Source: Azonexus hydrophilus
Lineage (GTDB): Bacteria; Pseudomonadota; Gammaproteobacteria; Burkholderiales; Rhodocyclaceae
Direction of reading: 5' to 3'
Assembly (NCBI RefSeq): GCF_905120355.1
Contig: NZ_CAJHOB010000004.1
Location: 124,001-188,000, forward strand
DNA length: 64,000 nt
This document shows positions 8,411-18,678 of the stretch, piece after piece. A model generated the notes under the pieces. The model saw only the letters and a program-made list of their open reading frames with translations, made no database searches and was not told where the DNA came from. Position 1 is the stretch's first letter. Every line of letters starts with the position of its first letter. The position numbers were made by a program, and so were the translations under genes.

Positions 8411-9754
8411 TTATGACGTTTCATGACCCCTTGCGCAAACTTGCGCTCTATTCTGCCACAGGGCCAAGCCGGCTTCCAAGCTTATTGCGTGCGGAAACTG
8501 CGCTGTTTTGTTGTAGATACGACACATGCCATCGACCCAGACGTGACTGACCTGTTCGCGACCGGCAACGTAGATCAGATGTGACAAGGGGTCATAACAA
8601 GGCTGGCTGTCGATGTCGCCTAGCGCGACCGCCACGATATCGGCTGCTTTGCCTGTGGCCAGGGAGCCTGTGACGTGCTCCAGTCCGAGCGCCCTGGCGC
8701 CGTTTAGGGTGGCCATGCGCAGGATCTGGGTGGCAGGCAGCAGGCTGGCATTTTCGCCGTGGCCTTTGGCGAGCAGGGCGGCCAAGCGCATTTCCTGGAA
8801 CAGGTCGAGCCGGTTGTTGCTGGCGGCACCATCGGTGCCCAGACCGACGTTGACGCCTGCGGCGAGCAGATCGGCAATGCGGGCAATGCCGCTGCCAAGC
8901 TTGAGATTGGAGGTGGGGCAATGGGCGATGCTGGCGTTCTGTTCGGCGAGCAGATCAATTTCTGCATCTGTCAGGTGCACTGCATGCACCCCGATGAAGC
9001 CGGGGTCGATCAAGCCCAGGCGATGCAGTCGGGCCAGTGGGCGCGCGCCGTGTTCGGCGAGCGACTGTTCGATTTCGGCACGGGTTTCATGAATGTGGCA
9101 GTGAATCGGTAGATTGAGCTGCTCGGCCAGAGTGGCGATGTGCGCGAAGCTGTGGTCGCTGACCGTGTAGGGGGCGTGCGGTGCGAGGGCGAAATGAATG
9201 TGCGGGTCGCTGGTGCTGTCGCGTGCGGCCAGGCCCTTGCGCAGGTAGTCTTCGGCGTCGCTGGCATAGTTGGTGGGGAATTCCAGGGTGGTCATGCCGA
9301 GCATGGCCCGCATGCCGAATTCGCTCGCGGCCTGGGCGGCGGCCTCGGGAAAGAAATACATGTCGTTGAAGCAGGTGATGCCGCCGCGCAGCATTTCGTG
9401 ACAGGCAAGACGTGTGCCGTCAAGGACGAAGGCGCTGGAAACGAGCGCACCTTCCGCCGGCCAGATATGTTTCTGCAGCCACTCCATCAGCGGCAGGTCG
9501 TCGGCGATGCCACGCAGCAGATTCATCGCGGCGTGGGTGTGCAGGTTGATCAGGCCGGGAATCAGGATGTGTTCGTCGAGTTGTGTTTTTTCGCGTGGCA
9601 GGTAGCGTTCGCGGGCCTCGGCAATGGGCAGGATGGCAAGGATCTTGCCGTTGTCAATGGCAATGGCGTGATTTTTCAGGACCTCGTCCTGTTCGGCGGT
9701 GGCAATCCAGCGCGCTTCCAGCAAGAGATTGATGCTACGGGGTGTTGGTGTCAT
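8411..9754 (-). CDS. mtaD: Amidohydrolase, MTA/SAH deaminase family (TRZ/ATZ)
   Basis: A 447-residue cytosolic metal-dependent deaminase of the amidohydrolase superfamily. Metal-ligand motifs are visible: LINLHTHAAMNLLRG, the HCHIHET strand, IGVHAVHLTD, SIAHCPTSNLKLGSG and VGLGTDGAASNN. Members deaminate 5'-methylthioadenosine or S-adenosylhomocysteine, and some act on s-triazines or guanine, so the exact substrate is open. It is divergent from gyrA, an arrangement I associate with betaproteobacteria. Confidence 0.8.
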   Translation of the reverse strand: MTPTPRSINLLLEARWIATAEQDEVLKNHAIAIDNGKILAILPIAEARERYLPREKTQLDEHILIPGLINLHTHAAMNLLRGIADDLPLMEWLQKHIWPAEGALVSSAFVLDGTRLACHEMLRGGITCFNDMYFFPEAAAQAASEFGMRAMLGMTTLEFPTNYASDAEDYLRKGLAARDSTSDPHIHFALAPHAPYTVSDHSFAHIATLAEQLNLPIHCHIHETRAEIEQSLAEHGARPLARLHRLGLIDPGFIGVHAVHLTDAEIDLLAEQNASIAHCPTSNLKLGSGIARIADLLAAGVNVGLGTDGAASNNRLDLFQEMRLAALLAKGHGENASLLPATQILRMATLNGARALGLEHVTGSLATGKAADIVAVALGDIDSQPCYDPLSHLIYVAGREQVSHVWVDGMCRIYNKTAQFPHAISLEAGLALWQNRAQVCARGHETS

Positions 9755-9888
9755 GTGTATGGCAAGCGGGGTAGGGGGTGGCGTGGTAAAATAACAGATT
9801 CTCCGTCATCCGATAGCGACAACCCTGGGGCTTGTTGTCGGACTCGCGCCAATCTCAGCGCCGCTCCGGCGGCACGGACTGCACAAAC

Positions 9889-12513
9889 ATGGATCAATTC
9901 GCCAAAGAAACCCTGCCCATCAGCCTCGAAGAGGAAATGCGGCGTTCCTATCTCGATTATGCGATGAGCGTCATCGTCGGCCGTGCCTTGCCCGATGCGC
10001 GCGATGGCCTGAAACCGGTGCATCGGCGCGTGTTGTACGCCATGCACGAAACCAACAATGTGTGGAACCGTCCGTTCGTCAAATGTGCCCGGGTCGTCGG
10101 CGAGGTCATGGGTAAGTATCACCCGCATGGCGACTCGGCGATTTACGATACGCTGGTGCGTATGGCGCAGGACTTTTCCCTGCGTTACACCCTGGTCGAT
10201 GGTCAGGGTAATTTCGGCTCGATCGATGGCGACAATGCGGCGGCCATGCGCTACACCGAATGCCGTCTGGATCGTATTGCCTCCGATCTGACTGCCGATA
10301 TCGACAAGGAAACCGTCGATTTCGTGCCCAACTACGACGGCAAGGAGCTGGAGCCTTCGGTTCTGCCGACACGCATTCCCAATCTGCTCATCAATGGTTC
10401 AGCCGGTATTGCGGTGGGCATGGCGACCAATATTCCGCCGCACAACCTGCGTGAGGTAGTGGCGGGCTGTCTGGCGCTGCTGGAGAATCCGGCGCTGAGC
10501 ATCGATGATCTGATCGAACTCATTCCTGCCCCGGACTTTCCTACTGCCGGCCTGATTTATGGCGTGATGGGCGTGCGCGAAGGTTACCGCACCGGGCGTG
10601 GCCGCGTCGTCATGCGTGCCCGTACGCATTTCGAGGACATCGGCAAGGGCGACCGGCAGGCACTGATCGTTGATGAGATTCCCTATCAGGTCAACAAGAA
10701 GACCCTGATCGAGAAGATCGCCGAACTGGTCAATGACAAAAAGATCGAAGGGATTTCCGACATTCGTGACGAGTCCGACAAGTCGGGCATGCGTATCGTC
10801 ATTGAACTGAAGCGTGGCGAGGTCGGTGAGGTCATTCTCAACAACCTGTACAAGCAGACGCAGCTGCAGGATACCTTCGGTATGAACATGGTGGCGCTGG
10901 TCGACGGCCAGCCGCGTCTCTTGAACCTCAAGCAGATGCTTGAGTGCTTCCTGTCGCATCGGCGTGAAGTCGTCACCCGGCGTACTGTCTATGAACTGCG
11001 CAAGGCGCGCGAGCGGGGTCACATCCTCGAAGGTCTGGCGGTCGCGCTCTCCAACGTCGATGAAATCATTGCCCTGATCAAGGCCGCGCCGACGCCGGCG
11101 GATGCCAAGCTGAGCCTGATGTCGCGTCTGTGGCGCAGCCCGGTGGTCGAGGAAATGCTGCAGCGCGCAGCTTCCGACGCTTCCCGTCCGGAAGGACTGG
11201 CGCCGGAATTTGGTCTGTCGAGCCAAGGCTACCGCCTGTCCGAAGCGCAGACCCAGGCGATTCTCGAACTGCGCCTGCAGCGCCTGACCGGCCTGGAGCA
11301 GGACAAGATCGTCGGCGAGTACAAGGAAGTGATGGACAGAATTGTTGATTTGCTCGACATCCTGGCCCGTCCGGAGCGCATCACCGCCATCATCGTCGAC
11401 GAATTGAACGCGGTGCGCGAGCAGTACGGTGACGAGCGCAAGTCGGAAATCGTGCTGCATACCCAGGAACTGGGTATCGAAGACCTGATCACGCCGCAGG
11501 ACATGGTGGTGACCCTGTCGCATGGCGGTTACATCAAGGCCCAGCCGCTGGCCGACTATCGCGCCCAACGGCGCGGTGGTCGCGGCAAGCAGGCGGCGGC
11601 GATCAAGGACGAAGATTTCATCGATCACCTGTTCGTTGCCAATACGCACGATTACATCCTGTGTTTCTCCAACCGTGGCCGCTGCTACTGGCTGAAGGTG
11701 TACGAGGCGCCGCAGGGCAGCCGTGTCAGCCGGGGCAAGCCGATCGTCAACCTGTTCCCGCTGGAAGAGGGCGAGAAGATCAATGCCGTGCTGCCGGTCA
11801 AGGAGTTTGCCGAGGACAAGTACGTGTTCATGGCGACCCGCAGCGGTACGGTCAAGAAGACGCCGTTGTCCGACTTCTCCAACCCGCGCAAGGCCGGCAT
11901 CATCGCTGTCGACCTGCTCGATGACGATTACCTGATCGGTGTTGAGCTGACCACCGGCCAGAGTGACATCGTGCTCGTCTCGGACGCGGGCAAGGCGGTC
12001 TGGTTCGACGAGGAGGATGTCCGCCCGATGGGTCGTGGTGCCCGCGGTGTGCGCGGCATGAAGCTGCAGGACGGGCAAGCGGTCATTTCCCTGCTGGTGG
12101 CCGAGGATGACCAGCAGACCGTGCTGGTGGCGACCGAGAACGGTTTTGGTAAACGGACCGTGCTGGCTGATTTCCGCCACTCCGGACGGGGCACGCAGGG
12201 GGTCAAGGCCATTGCCGATTCCGAGCGCAACGGGGTCGTGATTGCGGCCAAGCTGGTCAATGACGATGACGAAGTAATGCTGATTACCACGGGGGGTGTG
12301 CTGATCCGTACCCGGGTGTCCGAAATTCGCGGCATGGGCCGGGCAACGCAGGGGGTTACCCTGATCGCTCTGGACAATGGCGAAAAGCTCGCTGGCCTGG
12401 AAAAGGTTGCCGAGTCGGTGGGCGATGCTGGGGCAGAAGTGGCGGATGAACTTGCTGATATGCCGGCGGAGGGCGATACCGATGCGGTTGCAGGCGAGGC
12501 GGAGGGCAACTGA
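9889..12513 (+). CDS. gyrA: DNA gyrase subunit A
   Basis: An 874-residue GyrA beginning [20 protein letters not shown]. It contains the quinolone-resistance region [20 protein letters not shown], the catalytic Tyr in AAAMRYTE, and a C-terminal beta-pinwheel with the GyrA-box-like QRRGGRGK and an acidic tail. The residues equivalent to Ser83 and Asp87 of E. coli GyrA are Ser and Asp, the drug-sensitive state. I chose ATG 9889 because homology starts there; the longer upstream frame has no family similarity. It cleaves and reseals DNA in the A2B2 gyrase. serC starts one base after its stop. Confidence 0.97.
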   Translation: MDQFAKETLPISLEEEMRRSYLDYAMSVIVGRALPDARDGLKPVHRRVLYAMHETNNVWNRPFVKCARVVGEVMGKYHPHGDSAIYDTLVRMAQDFSLRYTLVDGQGNFGSIDGDNAAAMRYTECRLDRIASDLTADIDKETVDFVPNYDGKELEPSVLPTRIPNLLINGSAGIAVGMATNIPPHNLREVVAGCLALLENPALSIDDLIELIPAPDFPTAGLIYGVMGVREGYRTGRGRVVMRARTHFEDIGKGDRQALIVDEIPYQVNKKTLIEKIAELVNDKKIEGISDIRDESDKSGMRIVIELKRGEVGEVILNNLYKQTQLQDTFGMNMVALVDGQPRLLNLKQMLECFLSHRREVVTRRTVYELRKARERGHILEGLAVALSNVDEIIALIKAAPTPADAKLSLMSRLWRSPVVEEMLQRAASDASRPEGLAPEFGLSSQGYRLSEAQTQAILELRLQRLTGLEQDKIVGEYKEVMDRIVDLLDILARPERITAIIVDELNAVREQYGDERKSEIVLHTQELGIEDLITPQDMVVTLSHGGYIKAQPLADYRAQRRGGRGKQAAAIKDEDFIDHLFVANTHDYILCFSNRGRCYWLKVYEAPQGSRVSRGKPIVNLFPLEEGEKINAVLPVKEFAEDKYVFMATRSGTVKKTPLSDFSNPRKAGIIAVDLLDDDYLIGVELTTGQSDIVLVSDAGKAVWFDEEDVRPMGRGARGVRGMKLQDGQAVISLLVAEDDQQTVLVATENGFGKRTVLADFRHSGRGTQGVKAIADSERNGVVIAAKLVNDDDEVMLITTGGVLIRTRVSEIRGMGRATQGVTLIALDNGEKLAGLEKVAESVGDAGAEVADELADMPAEGDTDAVAGEAEGN

Positions 12514-12514
12514 A

Positions 12515-13621
12515 ATGAGCCGGATTCATAATTTCAGTGCCGGCCCCGCTGCGCTGCCGGAAGCGGTGCTGCGCCAGGCGCAGGAAGAGTTGCTCGACTG
12601 GCATGGTGCCGGCTGCGGGGTGATGGAAATGAGCCATCGCGGCAAGGAATTCACCTCGGTCATCGAGCAGGCAGAAGCCGATTTGCGGGCCTTGCTCGGC
12701 ATACCCGAACAGTACCGGGTGCTGTTCCTGCAAGGGGGGGCTACGCAGCAGTTCGCGCAGATTCCGATGAATCTGCTGGCGGGGCGGTCGGCGGATTACA
12801 TCGTCACCGGCAGCTGGTCGGAAAAAGCCTTCAAGGAAGCACAGCGGGTTGCGCCCGGGCTGGCTCAGGGGAGCTGTGTTCGTCTGGCGGCGTCCACCCG
12901 GGAGAGCAATTACACCCGTCTGCCACAAGCCGAGGAGATCAAGCTTGATCCTTTCGCCGCCTATCTGCACGTGTGCACCAACGAAACCATTCACGGCGTC
13001 GAGATACCCGCTGAGCGCATCGCGGACACCGGCGTGCCGCTGGTTGCCGACATGTCGTCGCACATCCTTTCGCGGCCGGTCAATGTCGAGAAATTCGGCC
13101 TGATCTACGCCGGCGCGCAGAAAAACATCGGCCCTTCCGGGCTGACCCTGGTCATCGTGCACCGCGACCTGCTCGGTATGGCGCCGCTGACAGTGCCGAC
13201 GTTGCTCGATTATGCGGTGCAGGCTGAAAACGGCTCCATGCTCAATACGCCGCCGACCTTCGGTATTTACATGGCGGGCCTGGTGTTCAAGTGGCTGCAG
13301 GCACAGGGGGGGCTGGCCGGTATCGAGCAGGTCAACAGCGAAAAAGCCTCGGCGCTTTACAACTGCATCGACAGCTCGCAGGGTTTTTATGTCAATCCGG
13401 TCGATCCGGATTGCCGTTCGCGCATGAATGTGCCCTTCGTGCTGGCCAACCCCGAGCTTGATGCAAGCTTCCTGACCGAAGCGAAGCAAGCCGGCCTGGT
13501 CGGGCTGAAAGGGCATAAATCGGTCGGTGGCATGCGCGCGTCGATCTACAATGCCGTGCCGCTGGAATCGGTGCGCGTTCTGGTCGATTTCATGAACGAT
13601 TTTGCCCGCCGCAACGGCTGA
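12515..13621 (+). CDS. serC: Phosphoserine aminotransferase
   Basis: A 368-residue PLP enzyme (MSRIHNFSAGPAALPEAVLR) converting 3-phosphohydroxypyruvate to 3-phosphoserine, also used in pyridoxine synthesis in many bacteria. The PLP lysine lies in GLIYAGAQKNIGPSGL and the C-terminus is GGMRASIYNAVP, both standard. It starts one base after the gyrA stop and begins the serC-pheA-hisC-tyrA run, a common betaproteobacterial operon. Confidence 0.96.
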   Translation: MSRIHNFSAGPAALPEAVLRQAQEELLDWHGAGCGVMEMSHRGKEFTSVIEQAEADLRALLGIPEQYRVLFLQGGATQQFAQIPMNLLAGRSADYIVTGSWSEKAFKEAQRVAPGLAQGSCVRLAASTRESNYTRLPQAEEIKLDPFAAYLHVCTNETIHGVEIPAERIADTGVPLVADMSSHILSRPVNVEKFGLIYAGAQKNIGPSGLTLVIVHRDLLGMAPLTVPTLLDYAVQAENGSMLNTPPTFGIYMAGLVFKWLQAQGGLAGIEQVNSEKASALYNCIDSSQGFYVNPVDPDCRSRMNVPFVLANPELDASFLTEAKQAGLVGLKGHKSVGGMRASIYNAVPLESVRVLVDFMNDFARRNG

Positions 13622-13640
13622 TGACAGGTGTCGATATTTC

Positions 13641-14732
13641 ATGAGCAACGATCTGCAACAAGCCCTTGCCGGCGTCCGCGCCGAGATTGACCGCATCGAC
13701 GGTGAATTGCTGCAACTGCTCAACCAGCGCGCCCGCTGTGCGCAGCGGGTGGGCGAGATCAAGGCCGAATTTGGCGATGCCGGATTCATCTATCGGCCGG
13801 AACGCGAAGCGCAGGTATTGCGCCGCTTGCAGGAGGCCAATCCCGGGCCTTTGCCGAATGAGAACATCACTTTCTTCTTTCGCGAGGTGATGTCCGCCTG
13901 TCTGTCGCTTGAACAGCCGCTGTCGATTGCCTTCCTGGGGCCTTTGGGTACCTTCTCCGAGTCGGCGGCGAGCAAGCATTTCGGGCATGCCGCTTGTCTG
14001 CTGCCGCAGAATTCGATCGACGATGTCTTTCGTGAAGTGGAGGCCGGGCGTGCGCATTATGCGGTCGTGCCGGTGGAAAACTCGACCGAGGGGGCCGTGG
14101 GGCGGACCATGGATCTGCTTCTGTCGACGTCGCTCAAGATCTGCGGTGAAGTGGTCTTGCGTATTCACCAGAATCTGCTGTCCAGGGCAGCGGATCTGTC
14201 GGCCATCCAGAAGGTTTATTCGCACGCCCAGTCGCTGGCGCAGTGCCACGAATGGTTGAACCGCATGTTGCCGCAGGCGCAGCGCATTTCGGTCGGCAGC
14301 AATGCACAGGCGGCGCAGCTGGCGGCAGCCGAGCAAGGCGCTGCGGCAATTGCCGGGGAAGCGGCGGCGGTGCGCTATGAATTGCCCAAGCTGGCTGAAA
14401 AGATCGAGGACGAGCCCAACAACACGACGCGCTTTCTGGTGCTGGGCCGGCAGGACGCCGGGATTTCCGGGCGCGACAAGACGTCGCTGGTGATGTCTAC
14501 GCCTAATCGCACGGGGGCGTTGCATGACCTGCTCGCGCCGCTGACGGCCGCTGGCGTGTCGATGTGCCGACTGGAATCGCGTCCGGCGCGTAATGCCTTG
14601 TGGGAATATGTGTTCTACGTTGATATCGAGGGCCACCGTGAAACGCCGGAGATCAAGACGGCGCTTGCGCAACTGGCTGCCAATGCGGCTTATCTGAAGA
14701 TACTGGGCTCCTACCCGGCGGCCGTTTTTTAA
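13641..14732 (+). CDS. pheA: Chorismate mutase/prephenate dehydratase (P-protein)
   Basis: A 363-residue bifunctional enzyme. Residues 1-90 form an AroQ-type chorismate mutase helix bundle (VRAEIDRIDGELLQLLNQRA). The middle is the prephenate dehydratase (AFLGPLGTFSESAA; VPVENSTEGAVGRTMD; NNTTRFLVLG), and the C-terminus is an ACT domain (TGALHDLLAPL, LESRPARN) for phenylalanine feedback. It makes phenylpyruvate from chorismate and lies between serC and hisC. Confidence 0.96.
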   Translation: MSNDLQQALAGVRAEIDRIDGELLQLLNQRARCAQRVGEIKAEFGDAGFIYRPEREAQVLRRLQEANPGPLPNENITFFFREVMSACLSLEQPLSIAFLGPLGTFSESAASKHFGHAACLLPQNSIDDVFREVEAGRAHYAVVPVENSTEGAVGRTMDLLLSTSLKICGEVVLRIHQNLLSRAADLSAIQKVYSHAQSLAQCHEWLNRMLPQAQRISVGSNAQAAQLAAAEQGAAAIAGEAAAVRYELPKLAEKIEDEPNNTTRFLVLGRQDAGISGRDKTSLVMSTPNRTGALHDLLAPLTAAGVSMCRLESRPARNALWEYVFYVDIEGHRETPEIKTALAQLAANAAYLKILGSYPAAVF

Positions 14733-14744
14733 GAGGTTTCAGCA

Positions 14745-15845
14745 ATGTCCATCGCCGATTTCGCTTTGCCCTACGTGCGTGCCATTTCGCCCTATCAGCC
14801 GGGAAAGCCCGTTACCGAACTGGCGCGGGAAATGAATATCCCGCTGGAGCGCATTGTCAAACTGGCCTCCAATGAAAATCCGCTGGGCACCAGTCCGCGG
14901 GTGCAGGCGGCAGTGGCGGCGGCGTTGTCGGGCGTGGCGCGTTATCCGGATCAGTACGAACTGATTGACAAGCTGGCTACACGCTCGGGTGTCGCGGCTG
15001 GCCAGGTGGTGCTGGGCAATGGGTCGAACGACGTGCTGGAGATGGTGGCGCGGGTGTTTCTCGCGCCAGGGCGTTCGGCGGTGTTTTCACAGTACGCCTT
15101 TGCGGTGTATCCGCTGGCGACGCAGGCCAGCGGTGCCGAGTCGATCCAGGTGCCGGCGCTCGATTACGGCCATGATCTGGCCGAAATGCTGGCGGCGATT
15201 CGCCCGGACACGCGAGTGGTGTGGATTGCCAATCCGAACAATCCGACCGGTAATTTTCTGCCTTACGCCGATATCCGCGCCTTTCTGGAGAATGTGCCGG
15301 CGGACGTGCTGGTGGTGCTTGACGAGGCTTATAACGACTACCTGCCGCCGGCGGCACGTGTCGACATGGCGGCCTGGATCGCAGAGTTTCCGAACCTGGT
15401 GGTCTGCCGTACCCTGTCGAAAATTTACGGGCTAGCTGGCTTGCGTATCGGCTACGCCCTGGCGGCGCCGGCAGTGGTCGATCTGCTCAATCGCGTACGG
15501 CAGCCTTTTAATGTGAATAACCTGGCCCTGGTAGCGGCCATGGCGGCGCTGGATGACGAGGATTTCCTGCAGGCCAGCTATGAATTGAATCGGACCGGTA
15601 TGGCGGATATCGTCAATGCGCTTGGCCGACTGGGGCTGCAGCACATCCCCTCGGGTGGTAATTTCGTTGCCTTCCGGGTGCGCGATGCTGCGGTAGTGAA
15701 CCAGAAGCTGCTGGCTGAGGGCGTCATCGTCCGTCCCATTGCCGGCTATGGCCTGCCAGACTGGCTGCGGGTGACCATCGGCACGGCGCAGGAAAATGCC
15801 CGCTTCATCGAGGCGCTTGAGCGGGTTCTGGCGGGAGCGCAGTAG
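14745..15845 (+). CDS. hisC: Histidinol-phosphate aminotransferase
   Basis: A 366-residue class-II PLP aminotransferase. Key motifs are KLASNENPLGTSP, WIANPNNPTGNFL, VVLDEAYNDYLP, the PLP lysine in CRTLSKIYGLAGLRIGYA, and VRPIAGYGLPDWLRVTIGT. In this position, between pheA and tyrA, HisC2-type enzymes may also transaminate aromatic keto acids; that dual role is inferred from context. Its stop directly abuts the tyrA start. Confidence 0.94.
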   Translation: MSIADFALPYVRAISPYQPGKPVTELAREMNIPLERIVKLASNENPLGTSPRVQAAVAAALSGVARYPDQYELIDKLATRSGVAAGQVVLGNGSNDVLEMVARVFLAPGRSAVFSQYAFAVYPLATQASGAESIQVPALDYGHDLAEMLAAIRPDTRVVWIANPNNPTGNFLPYADIRAFLENVPADVLVVLDEAYNDYLPPAARVDMAAWIAEFPNLVVCRTLSKIYGLAGLRIGYALAAPAVVDLLNRVRQPFNVNNLALVAAMAALDDEDFLQASYELNRTGMADIVNALGRLGLQHIPSGGNFVAFRVRDAAVVNQKLLAEGVIVRPIAGYGLPDWLRVTIGTAQENARFIEALERVLAGAQ

Positions 15846-16724
15846 ATGGACAGCCGCCAGCCGGAATTCGGCAAGATCGTCGTTTTCGGTACCGGACTGA
15901 TTGGCGGCTCCTTCGCCCTGGCCCTGAAAGCGGCAGGGGCGGTCGAGGAAGTGGTGGGCTTTGGCCGCGCGCCAGGCACCCTGCGCATCGCGCAAGAGCT
16001 GGGCGTCATCGATCGTGCCGGCATCAATCCGGCACATGAGATCGGCGATGCCGACATCGTTCTGGTGGCCACGCCGGTGGCGCAGATGCCGGAGATCTTC
16101 AGCCGTATCGCCCCCTATCTCGGGCCGAATACCCTGGTTACCGACGGAGGATCGACCAAGGGTGATGTGGTGGCGGCGGCCCGGGCCGCGTTCAAGGGGC
16201 ATATCGGAAAATTCGTGCCGGCGCATCCCATCGCCGGGGCCGAGAACAGCGGGCCCGCTGCGGCGCGCTGGGATCTCTACCGGGGCAAGAAAGTGGTGGT
16301 GACGCCCCTGGCGGAAAACAACGATGAGCGCCTGGATCGCATCAAGCGCGCCTGGGCGCTGTGCGGTGCGGATATTTACGAGCTGACTCCGGAGCAGCAT
16401 GACCGCGTCTTCGCTGCCGTCAGCCATCTGCCCCACGTGCTGTCCTATGCGCTGGTGCATGATCTGGCAACGCGTGAGGATGCCGATCTGTTCTTCACTT
16501 TTGCCGCCTCCGGCTTTCGCGATTTCACTCGTATCGCCGCCAGCCATCCGGAAATGTGGCGGGATATCTGCCTGGCCAACCGGCAGGCCCTGCTGCAGGA
16601 ACTGGAACGTTACCAGGCGCAACTGTGCGAGCTGCATGATGCACTCACTGCCAGCGATGGCGAGCGTCTGGAGGATATTTTCGGCATTGCCCGACAGGCA
16701 CGCCGGGAGTGGTCGGGCGGCTGA
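15846..16724 (+). CDS. tyrA: Prephenate dehydrogenase
   Basis: A 292-residue NAD(P)-dependent enzyme. It has an N-terminal Rossmann motif GTGLIGGSFALALKAAG, the conserved VTDGGSTKGDVV and FVPAHPIAGAENSGP segments, and the helical dimerisation half with AAVSHLPHVLSYAL. It oxidises prephenate to 4-hydroxyphenylpyruvate for tyrosine. There is no aroA, cmk or rpsA downstream, the run that follows tyrA in many betaproteobacteria; a ligase gene follows instead. Confidence 0.94.
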   Translation: MDSRQPEFGKIVVFGTGLIGGSFALALKAAGAVEEVVGFGRAPGTLRIAQELGVIDRAGINPAHEIGDADIVLVATPVAQMPEIFSRIAPYLGPNTLVTDGGSTKGDVVAAARAAFKGHIGKFVPAHPIAGAENSGPAAARWDLYRGKKVVVTPLAENNDERLDRIKRAWALCGADIYELTPEQHDRVFAAVSHLPHVLSYALVHDLATREDADLFFTFAASGFRDFTRIAASHPEMWRDICLANRQALLQELERYQAQLCELHDALTASDGERLEDIFGIARQARREWSGG

Positions 16725-16726
16725 CC

Positions 16727-17563
16727 GTGAAATTCCGGCGCGCCATCCTTTGTGGGTTGCTGTCGCTGTATTCACTGCTGCTCGGCGCCGCACCGCCGGA
16801 TATCCTGCTGGCCAATGTCTATCGTGAGGGTATCGATGTCAGTCGCTACCTGGTCAGTGAGAAATATGATGGTGTGCGTGCCATCTGGAACGGCAAGCAG
16901 CTGGTCTCTCGCAACGGTTATCCGATTGCCGCACCGGCCTGGTTCACCCAGCCCTTGCCCGCGGATGTCCCGCTGGATGGCGAGCTGTGGCTGGGACGCG
17001 GACAATTCGAGCGCCTTTCCGGCATTGTCCGGCGCGAGACTCCCGTTGACAGCGATTGGCGCACGGTGCGCTACATGGTGTTCGAGCTGCCCGGGGCGGC
17101 GGGCGATTTTTCCCAACGGGTGCGGCGTATCGAAGCGCTGACCCGACGCATTGGCGCCTCCTGGGTGCAGGCGGTGGGGCAGAACAAGGTGGCCAGTGCC
17201 GCCGAACTGCAGCAAATTCTGGCGCAGGTGGTGCAGGCCGGTGGCGAAGGCTTGATGCTGCATCGTGCCGATGCGCTTTACGAGAGCGGGCGCTCCGATA
17301 CCCTGCTCAAATTGAAACCCTGGCTTGATGCGGAAGCTGTTGTCATTGCTCACCTGCCGGGTAAGGGGAAATATCAAGGGCAGCTGGGGGCTCTGCTGGT
17401 ACGTGCTCCCGATGGTAGGGAATTTCGTCTGGGTACCGGATTCAGCGATGCCCAGCGGCGAGAGCCTCCGCCACTGGGGAGTACCGTGACCTACCGCTAC
17501 CGGGAATTGACCGGCAAAGGATTGCCACGCTTCGCCAGCTTCCTGCGTCAGCGTCAGGAATGA
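16727..17563 (+). CDS. Secreted minimal ATP-dependent DNA ligase (LigE type)
   Basis: A 278-residue ligase with only adenylation and OB domains. The nucleotidyl-acceptor lysine lies in SEKYDGVRA near residue 45 (motif I, KxDG). MVFELPG, GGEGLMLH and LLKLKPWLDAEAVV correspond to motifs III, IV and V. An N-terminal signal peptide (CGLLSLYSLLLGAAP) points to the periplasm, as in LigE of Neisseria and other proteobacteria. Start uncertain: GTG 16727 puts the signal peptide at the N-terminus with GGGCGG upstream; GTG 16709 is in frame and overlaps tyrA. LigE proteins have been linked to extracellular DNA and competence; a role here is inferred. Confidence 0.85.
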   Translation: MKFRRAILCGLLSLYSLLLGAAPPDILLANVYREGIDVSRYLVSEKYDGVRAIWNGKQLVSRNGYPIAAPAWFTQPLPADVPLDGELWLGRGQFERLSGIVRRETPVDSDWRTVRYMVFELPGAAGDFSQRVRRIEALTRRIGASWVQAVGQNKVASAAELQQILAQVVQAGGEGLMLHRADALYESGRSDTLLKLKPWLDAEAVVIAHLPGKGKYQGQLGALLVRAPDGREFRLGTGFSDAQRREPPPLGSTVTYRYRELTGKGLPRFASFLRQRQE

Positions 17564-17576
17564 GCACCGTCTGAGC

Positions 17577-17600
17577 TAAAATGGCGGTTTTCTTGCGTAA
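17577..17600 (+). promoter_or_regulatory. Recurrent -10-like leader motif before rfbB
   Basis: TAAAAT followed after a short gap by a T-run and TTGCG. Similar blocks sit before the Nudix gene (24561), purB (27368) and, more weakly, gyrA (9787). No good -35 is visible at 17 bp. Confidence 0.35.
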
Positions 17601-17610
17601 GGAAAACGTC

Positions 17611-18678
17611 ATGATTCTTGTCACCGGCGGCGCTGGTTTCATTGGCAGCAATTTCGTTCTCGACTGGCTGGCGCAAAGCGATGAACCGGTGCTCAATCTC
17701 GATGCCCTGACCTATGCCGGCAATCTGGAGAATCTGGCCAGCCTGGCCGGTGATGCTCGCCATGTGTTCGTCCATGGCAGCATTGCCGATGCCGATCTGC
17801 TGGCCCGCTTGCTGGCAGAACATCAGCCACGCGCGGTGGTCAACTTCGCTGCAGAATCGCACGTCGATCGTTCCATCCATGGGCCGGAAGATTTCATCCA
17901 GACCAACATTGTCGGCACCTTCCGCCTGCTCGAAGCTGTCCGCGCCTATTACGCCACCCTCGCGGATGTGGAGCGGGAGGCTTTCCGCTTTCTGCATGTC
18001 TCCACGGATGAAGTCTATGGCTCGCTGGAAAAGGATGCGCCCGCATTCAGTGAAACCCACCGCTACGAGCCGAACAGTCCTTACTCGGCGAGCAAGGCGG
18101 CGTCCGACCACCTGGTGCGTGCCTACCACCACACCTATGGTCTGCCAGTGCTGACCACCAATTGCTCCAACAATTATGGCCCCTTCCATTTCCCGGAAAA
18201 GCTCATTCCGCTGGTGATCCACAACGCGCTGGCGGGCAAACCCCTGCCAATTTATGGCGATGGCCAGCAGATTCGTGACTGGCTCTACGTCAAGGATCAC
18301 TGCAGTGCCATTCGCCGGGTCCTTGCGGCCGGACGCTTGGGCGAGGTGTATAACGTCGGCGGCTGGAATGAAAAGGCCAATCTGGAGGTGGTGCACACGC
18401 TGTGTGATTTGCTCGATGAACTCAGCCCGCGTGCGGATGGGCAGTCCTATCGTTGCCAGATCACTTATGTCGCCGACCGCCCCGGTCATGACCGCCGCTA
18501 CGCCATCGATGCGCGCAAGCTGGAGCAGGAACTGGGCTGGAAGCCGGCGGAAACCTTCTCGACCGGCATGCGCAAGACGGTGCGCTGGTATCTTGATCAC
18601 CCACAATGGGTCGCGAACGTCACCAGCGGCAGCTATCGCGACTGGGTGGGGCAACAGTATGGAGCGGACAAAGCATGA
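17611..18678 (+). CDS. rfbB: dTDP-glucose 4,6-dehydratase
   Basis: A 355-residue extended SDR enzyme. It has the NAD-binding [10 protein letters not shown], the catalytic [12 protein letters not shown] (YxxxK), the [16 protein letters not shown] strand (seen as [11 protein letters not shown]) and [14 protein letters not shown]. It converts dTDP-glucose to dTDP-4-keto-6-deoxyglucose for rhamnose and other deoxysugars of surface polysaccharides. The start was set at ATG 17611, after AAGGAAAACGTC, rather than the upstream in-frame ATG. It overlaps rfbA by 4 bp. Confidence 0.96.
   Translation: MILVTGGAGFIGSNFVLDWLAQSDEPVLNLDALTYAGNLENLASLAGDARHVFVHGSIADADLLARLLAEHQPRAVVNFAAESHVDRSIHGPEDFIQTNIVGTFRLLEAVRAYYATLADVEREAFRFLHVSTDEVYGSLEKDAPAFSETHRYEPNSPYSASKAASDHLVRAYHHTYGLPVLTTNCSNNYGPFHFPEKLIPLVIHNALAGKPLPIYGDGQQIRDWLYVKDHCSAIRRVLAAGRLGEVYNVGGWNEKANLEVVHTLCDLLDELSPRADGQSYRCQITYVADRPGHDRRYAIDARKLEQELGWKPAETFSTGMRKTVRWYLDHPQWVANVTSGSYRDWVGQQYGADKA

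Noticed and set aside
10100-10180. Quinolone-resistance mutation in gyrA
   Set aside because: The key positions are Ser and Asp, the sensitive form.
10399-12180. 593-codon frame opposite gyrA
   Set aside because: Antisense shadow of a highly conserved gene; no domain or start signal.
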